The position numbers and the translations under genes were made by a program. From NCBI RefSeq assembly GCF_046630445.1, contig NC_092337.1:363016001-363080000 (forward strand): a stretch of DNA of 64,000 nucleotides. The letters are read 5' to 3'. The notes under the pieces are model-generated. The model saw only the letters and a program-made list of their open reading frames with translations, ran no database searches and was not told the DNA's origin. Shown in pieces: positions 58,147-64,000 of this stretch. Numbering within the stretch: position 1 is the stretch's first letter; each line of letters begins with the position of its first letter. This stretch comes from Rutidosis leptorrhynchoides. Taxonomy: Eukaryota > Streptophyta > Magnoliopsida > Asterales > Asteraceae.

Positions 58147-60702
58147 TTTTGCTATTTTGGAAAAATCTTGGATGAATCTTCTGTAGTAACCAGCCAGTCC
58201 TAAAAATTGGCGTATATGCTTCGGAGTTTTAGGGGTTTTCCACTTTTCAACGGTCTCAATCTTTGCCAGATCCACCTGAATACCTTCTTTGTTCACTATG
58301 TGACCGAGGAATTAAACTTCTTCCAACCAAAATGCACACTTTGAAAACTTAGCGTACAGTTTTTCTTTCCTCAACAACTCTAGAACTTTTCTCAAATGTT
58401 CTTCGTGCTCTTGATCATTCTTTGAGTATATAACTATGTCATCAATGAAAAAAATGACAAACTTGTCGAGATATAGCCCACACACACGGTTCATGAGGTC
58501 CATGAACACAGCTGGTGCGTTAGTCAATCCAAACGGCATAACCATAAACTCATAATGACCATAACGCGTTCTGAAAGCAGTCTTCGGAATATCGTCCTCC
58601 TTCACCCACATTTGATGATACCCAGAACGTAAATCAATCTTCGAATAAACTGACGAGCCTTGTAATTGATCAAATAAGTCATCGATTCTCGGTAGTGGGT
58701 AACGGTTCTCGATGGTAAGTTTGTTCAACTCTCGGTAGTCGATACACAACCTGAATGTACCATCCTTCTTTTTGACAAACAAAACAGGAGCTCCCCATGG
58801 TGATGTACTTGGTCGTATGAAACCACGCTCTAGAAGTTCTTGTAATTGGCTTTGAAGTTCCTTCATTTCGCTGGGTGCGAGTCTGTATGGAGCACGAGCT
58901 ATTGGTGCAGCTTCCGGTACAAGATCTATTTGAAATTCAATGGATCGGTGTGGAGGTAATCCCGGTAATTCTTTCAGAAATACATCGGGAAATTCTTTTG
59001 TGACGGGAACATCATTGATGCTCTTTTCTTCAGTTTGTACTTTCTGGACGTGTGCTAGAACAGCATAGCAACCCTTTCTTATTAACTTTTGCGCCTTCAA
59101 ATTACTAATAAGATTTAGCTTTGCGTTGCTCTTTTCTCCGTACACCATTAAGGGTTTTCCTTCTTCTCGTACAATGCGAATTGCATTTTTGTAACATACG
59201 ATCTCTGCTTTCACCTCTTTCAACCAGTCCATGCCGATTATCACATCAAAACTCCCTAACTCTACTGGTATCAAATCAATCTTAAATGTTTCGCTAAACA
59301 GTTTAATTTCTCGATTCCGACATATATTATCTGCTGCAATTAATTTACCGTTTGCTAATTCTAGTATAAACTTATTATCCAAAGGCGTCAATGGACAACT
59401 TAATTTAGCACATAAATCCTTACTCATATAGATTCTATCCGTACCCGAATCAAATAAAACATAGGCAGATGTATTGTCAATAAGAAATGTACCTGTAACA
59501 AGCTCCGGGTCTTCCTGCGTTTCAACCGCATTAATGTTGAAGACTCTTCCTCGGCCTTGCCCATTATTATCCCCCTGATTTGGACACATATTTTTGTAAT
59601 GGCCCTTCTTCCCGCATCCGAAACAGGTAATGTCTGCATAACTTGTTCCGGCATTATTTGTTCCCTTATCCATTAATCCGTAGATTTCGCACTTTGTCGC
59701 ACCATGGCTCTTTCTATTACACTTAGTACACACTACTGTACAGAGCCCAGTTGGATGGTATCCTTCACATCTCTGGCAGAATTTCTGCCTCTTGTTGTTA
59801 TTGTTGGGATTGTTGTTGTTGCGGTTGTTATTGTTGTTGAAACGGTTGTTGTAGTTATTGCTGGGGTGGTTGTTGTTGTTGCGTTTGTTGTTGCAAAAAT
59901 TGGTGCAATTGTAGTTATGATTGTTGGGTTGATTATTGAAATTGTGACCCTTGTCACTGGTTTCTTCCCATTTCCTCTTGACTTGTTTCGTATTGGCTTC
60001 TTCGGCCGCCTGTTCTTTAATCCTTTCCTCAATTTGATTTATAAGTTTATGAGCCATTCGACTTGCCTTTTGTATGGAGGCGGGCTCGTGTGAACTTATA
60101 TCCTCTTGGATCCTTTCCGGTAACCCTTTTACAAATGCGTCAATTTTCTCTTCTTCATCTTCGAACGCTCCCGGACACAATAGGCACAACTCTGTAAATC
60201 GTCTTTCGTACGTGGTAATATCAAACCCTTGTGTTCGTAACCCTCTAAGTTCTACCTTTAGATTATTGACCTCATTTCTGGGACGGTATTGCTCGTTCAT
60301 TAAGTGTTTGAATGCTGACCACGGTAGTGCGTAAGTAGCATCTTGTCCCACTTGTTCGAGATAGGTATTCCACCATGTTAACGCAGTACCTGTGAAGGTA
60401 TGCGTGGCATACTTTACCTTATCTTCCTCAGCACATTTTCTTATAGAAAACACAGATTTGACCTTTTCGGTCCATCGTTTCAGTCCGAGTGGTCCTTCAG
60501 TTCCATCGAATTCCAGAGGTTTACAGGCAGTGAAAGCCTTGTAGGAGCATCCTACACGGTATCCTGTGGAGTTAACTCCACTGCTAGACCCTGAGTTATT
60601 TTTGTTTTGCATTGCAGCCTGTACTGCGGCTATATTTGCTGTAAGGAAAACACGGAAGTCTTCCTCACTCATGTTTAAGTTCTGACGAGTAGTCGGTGCC
60701 AT
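58147..60702 (-). pseudogene. gag-pol: Chromovirus D gag, protease and reverse transcriptase
   Basis: ATG 60702 ([16 protein letters not shown]) starts a nearly 800-codon open frame. Gag core is at about residues 60-230 ([21 protein letters not shown]-like QYRPRNEV). An Asn-rich linker and zinc knuckles ([27 protein letters not shown]) follow. The protease has DSGT where DSGA is usual. The RT shows [33 protein letters not shown] and the active site FIDD. A stop at 58312-58314 lies shortly before the conserved FLGLAGYYRRFI segment, and the frame is cut at 58146 by element E. The remainder is at 46514-44537. Apart from that stop the part is open. Confidence 0.9.
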
Positions 60703-61042
60703 TTCCTTCAAAAATAGCCAAAAGAATTAAGTTAATCATATAGAATATTAAGAGTAGTCAATAGTATCCCGTAGCATAATATGAACTCATTTATAAAAGC
60801 TTTTTCTTCATATTAGCATTTTATAAGTTTTAATTCGGGTAATACCTACCCGTTAAGTTCATACTTAGTAGCTAACATACAATTCAACTACTACAATTCT
60901 ATATGAAAACTGATTATAATAATATTTCACATTCAAACTTTTATACAATATTTTGCAAACTTACAATACCGCTATTTTACATATAGCATGAAATATAGCA
61001 CATAAAAACTCTGATACAAAACAGTTGCGAAGACAATTCTAG

Positions 61043-61725
61043 TTAATACGCAAGTCGTTCAACAAAGGCAATAAAGACACGTAATTCATACGTCCAGAAA
61101 CAAGTCATGCATTCTGGTTTTACTATGACTACTTCCCATCCTTGGTCTTGTGGAACATAACCGTTGTGACCGTTGACAAGACAACATGTTGTAATGTCGT
61201 CAAAAGGACGAGGGTTTCGTAATGTCCAACAGCCCTGTAATAATCTAAAAACCTTGTTTCTCATCTCAACTACCGAGTCCATCACTTGTGAGAATGTTTT
61301 ATTTAAAAGTTGCAACCCAATGTTCTTTTTCTCAATTTGATGAGAAGCGAACATTATTAACCCATAAGCATAACATGCTTCTTTATGTTGCATGTTAGAA
61401 GCTCTTTCTAACTCATGAAATCCTATGTTGAGTCAAAATAGGTTCTTAACCCGTAGCGTAAAATTGCATTTGGGTTCCCCGCATTTAACGCTTTAAAGAA
61501 AACACGGCGTAACTTACGGTCTCCCCAATGTGATATACCCCACCTATCAAAGGAAAGCCTTTTATAAACTAAGGCATTTCTGGAAAGTCTTTCAAATGTT
61601 TGACAAGTTAATTTCGCCATAACTAAATGTGCTGATGAATTCTGACCGACTCCAGACAAGATTTCCTCAATCATATCCTCTGGTAGGTCTTCTAAAATAT
61701 TCGGTTGTCTACCTTTAACGTCCAT
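61043..61725 (-). pseudogene. Captured F-box protein (At2g35280/At1g67623-like) in chromovirus D
   Basis: ATG 61725 (MDVKGRQPNILEDLPEDM) begins an F-box: EDLPEDMIEEILSGVG, then SSAHLVMAKLTCQTFERLS and VYKRLSFDRW. The following part (FLKAL-type FFKALNAGNPNAILRYGL) and, after a one-base frameshift near 61421, HKEACYAYGLIMFAS match the Sel1/TPR-like region of this plant family. The C-terminus has the spaced cysteines ECMTCFWTYEL before the end at 61043. Plant relatives act as SKP1-binding adaptors. It lies between primer site and gag in the same orientation, which retroelements normally do not carry. An acceptor-like TATTTTACAG ends at 61738, twelve bases before the ATG. It differs from the DUF295 F-box genes elsewhere in the window. 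Confidence 0.75.
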
Positions 61726-61862
61726 TTTGTTTTTATACTGTAAAATAGACAAGGATTAGATTCGTAAAAGATAATTAACAAACAATACAAGCAATTTTTA
61801 CATAGAACATAAAAGTACAAGCACACTATATTACATATATTACACAACATGATTACAAATCT

Positions 61863-62456
61863 TTAGTCCGACTCACTCGTTTCTTCTTTTTCGGACTTGG
61901 TTCGTTTTGCTAATTTCCTAGGGATATATGATGCTCCCCTAATACGAGCTGTTGTTTTCCACAATGGTTTAGAAAAACCTGGTGGTTTAGAGGTTCCCGG
62001 GTCATTGTTACATTTTAGGAAATACGGATGTTGCCGATACATATAAAGTTCATCGGGGTTGGAATCGGGTTTCTCTATTTTTATACCTTTTACCTTATTA
62101 TTTTCTTTCGCTTTATTAAATTGGGTCGAGGTAATTTCTATAACATCATCGGAATCCTCATCGGGATCCGATTCATCGAAAAATTGATAATCTTCCCAAT
62201 ATTTTGCTTCCTCGGCGGAAACACCATTGACCATTATTAACTTTGGTCCGTTGGTTGAGGATTTTCTTTTATTTAATCGATTTACTATAGGTATCAATAT
62301 TTCTTCTTCCGGAACCTCTTCTTCTTCCAGTTCCTCCTCTTCTTCCGGTTCCTCTTATTCCGGTTCCTCTTCGGAAATTTGTGAATCTTCCCAAATTATA
62401 TTCGACTCTTCATTATTATTAGGTGAGTCGATGAGATTTGTACTAGTGGTAGACAT
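61863..62456 (-). pseudogene. Extra ORF of unknown function in chromovirus D
   Basis: ATG 62456 opens MSTTSTNLIDSPNNNEE. A strongly Glu-rich stretch follows (62370-62300), interrupted by TAA at 62355-62357. The frame continues with a mixed acidic/basic protein (PIVNRLNKRKSS, YWEDYQFFDESDPDEDSD) and a basic C-terminus (RKLAKRTKSEKEETSESD), ending at 61863. About 197 residues in total. No domain recognised. It is the first ORF after the primer site, upstream of the F-box ORF. Confidence 0.6.
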
Positions 62457-62650
62457 CTATCACACAATATCAAACACATTAAGAGGTTAATATATCACAT
62501 AATATTTACATGTTAATAATATATAATTTCCAACAAAAGTGTTAAGCAATCATTTTTAAAGAAAAAACGATCGAAGTCCAGACTCACTAATGTATCCTAA
62601 CAAACTCGATAAGACACACTAATGCAAATTTCTAGTTCTCTAAGACCAAC

Positions 62651-62662
62651 GCTCTGATACCA
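62651..62662 (-). promoter_or_regulatory. Primer binding site of chromovirus D
   Basis: TGGTATCAGAGC on the minus strand, two bases from the LTR. The leader beyond it matches that of element E. Confidence 0.9.
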
Positions 62663-62664
62663 AC

Positions 62665-64000
62665 TGAAATGTCCCGTTCATATTGATTATAAACGTTCCA
62701 TATTAATTGATTTCGTCGCGAGGTTTTGACCTCTATATGAGACGTTTTTCAAAGACTGCATTCGATTTTAAAACAAACCATAACCTTTAAAATATTACGA
62801 TGATTATCAAATAATGATAATCTAAAATATAGCGTTTTTCACACGACCATTACATAATGGTTTACAATAATATTACACATCAACATAAGTCTTCGAATGC
62901 AGTTTTTAAACAATATTATACAAGCATGGACTCCAAATCCTATCCTTAATTTAGTATGCAACAGCGGAAGCTCTTAATAATTACCTGAGAATAAACATGC
63001 TTAAAACGTCAACAAAATTGTTGGTGAGTTATAGGTTTAACCTACATATTATTAAATCATAATAATAGACCATAAGATTTCATTTTTATAACACATCTCT
63101 TATCAGGCATTTCGCAAACTGCATAGAGATAAAAATCATTCATATGTTGAACACCTGGTAACCGACTTTAACTTAATGCATAGAATATCCCCAAAACAGA
63201 ACCTCTCATCTGTATAATAATCTCGAAGTACTAAACCATCCATAACCTGAATGGGGGTTGTTAAGCCCAATAGATCTATCTTTAGGATTCGCGTCAATTA
63301 GGGGCCATTTCCCTATTTCTTAGGCTACCAGACTTGAAGGGTGATATTCGGTTTAATAATCCAACCATAGAATGTAGTTTCACATACTTGTGTCTATTTT
63401 GTAAAACATTTATAAAATCGCATGTATTCTCATCCCAAAAAAAATAATAGATTTTAAAAGTGGGACTATAACTCACTTTCACATATTTTTACTTCGTCGG
63501 AAAGTAAGACTTGGCCACTGGTCGATTCACGAACCTATAAAAAATATGTACATATATATCAAAGTATGTTCAAAATATATTTACAACATTTTTTTAATAC
63601 GTTTTAATGTTTTAAATATTTTCAGTCAGCTGTCCTCGTTAGTAACCTACAACTAGTTGTCCATAGTTAGATGTACAGAAATAAATTGATATATATTATC
63701 TTGACCCAATCCATGACCCAGTGTATACACGTCTCAGGCTAGATCACAACTCAAAGTATATATATTTTTGGAATCAACCTCAACCCTGTATAGCTAACTC
63801 CAACATTACTGCATATAGAGTGTCTATGGTTGTTCCAAATAATATATATAGATGGGTCGATATGATATGTCAAAACATTTGCATACGTGTCTATGGTATC
63901 CCAAGATTATATAATATATTAGAATACATGTATAATACAATATAAGTCAGCTAGGATATGATTTTTATAGATTTGTTACCAATTTTCACGTAGCTACAAC
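62665..64000 (-). repeat. 5' LTR of chromovirus D, partial
   Basis: Matches 41255-42580 with scattered differences and an extra ~20 bases near 62925-62945. It continues beyond the window, where about 1.9 kb more is expected from the other LTR. Confidence 0.9.

Larger units (their letters stand above)
41255..64000 (-). mobile_element. Ty3/gypsy chromovirus D (Tekay/Del type), runs past the window end
   Basis: The 3' LTR is at 41255-44501 and the 5' LTR starts at 62665 and leaves the window. Between them, on the minus strand from right to left, are primer site, two extra ORFs, gag-protease-RT, RNase H, integrase with chromodomain, and polypurine tract. The chromodomain ([15 protein letters not shown]) and gypsy gene order identify the Tekay/Del group. 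Element E is inserted in the RT/RNase H region at 46520-58141. The right-hand target duplication is outside the window, and AATAA precedes the left LTR. Several stops and an integrase active-site change make D defective. Confidence 0.9.

Noticed and set aside
59704..60093. Val/Ile-rich plus-strand open frame of 129 codons
   Set aside because: Antisense shadow of the Asn-rich linker of the D gag frame, which has clear gag and knuckle motifs on the other strand.

Overview
This window is nuclear DNA from a flowering plant, most likely a eudicot. The evidence is plant-type LTR retrotransposons (Athila and Tekay/Del chromovirus lineages of Ty3/gypsy, plus several Ty1/copia), initiator-Met and Asp type primer sites, an AT-rich background, and a small tandem cluster of plant F-box/DUF295 genes. 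An Asteraceae host is possible but I cannot prove it from this window. There are no prokaryotic operons, rRNA genes or CRISPR arrays. At least six LTR elements make up most of the window, several nested inside one another.

Layout. (1) 369-22521 is copia element A (504-bp LTRs, target duplication TACAT). Its RNase H end is split by Athila-like element G on the minus strand, 4739-21670 (about 2-kb LTRs, target duplication ATGAT). (2) 22527-39255 is a host island: an intact F-box/DUF295 gene (23529-24794), a scrambled copy (about 32575-33180), and a third copy split by young copia element B (33626-38466, target duplication ATATG). A 5'-truncated copia element C (27507-31262, minus) and an LTR fragment of another element lie between them. 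(3) 41255 to beyond 64000 is Tekay/Del chromovirus D on the minus strand. Its pol is split at 46519/58142 by element E (46520-58141, plus strand, target duplication AAGGG). E has about 3.95-kb LTRs and only about 3.7 kb of internal DNA without gag or pol, which is the shape of a LARD.

Most interesting points. First, element G carries four copies of a module made of two perfect CATGCGATCGCATG palindromes. The two cores are always separated by exactly 18 bp (32 bp centre to centre), and the bases outside the cores change in a way that keeps most copies palindromic. One copy sits in each LTR, one in the gag leader, and one just upstream of the env-position gene. Second, that env-position gene has a convincing ten-codon first exon, a 638-bp intron with good splice signals and its own UTR-like upstream sequence, which suggests separate expression. 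A short zinc-knuckle ORF between pol and this gene is also bracketed by splice signals. Third, chromovirus D carries two extra sense ORFs between primer site and gag. One is an F-box protein of the At2g35280/At1g67623-like type, apparently captured from the host. Fourth, LARD E shares its primer-site leader, polypurine tract and the terminal part of its LTR with D, so D-type elements probably mobilised it. The E LTRs also contain a tRNA-like stretch with box A and box B.

Gene state. All retroelement coding regions carry stops or frameshifts, many of them explainable as single C-to-T or G-to-A changes. The F-box gene at 23529-24794 is the only complete host gene I can support. Positions of LTRs, target duplications and primer sites were read by eye. 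Family names come from recognised motifs, not from searches.
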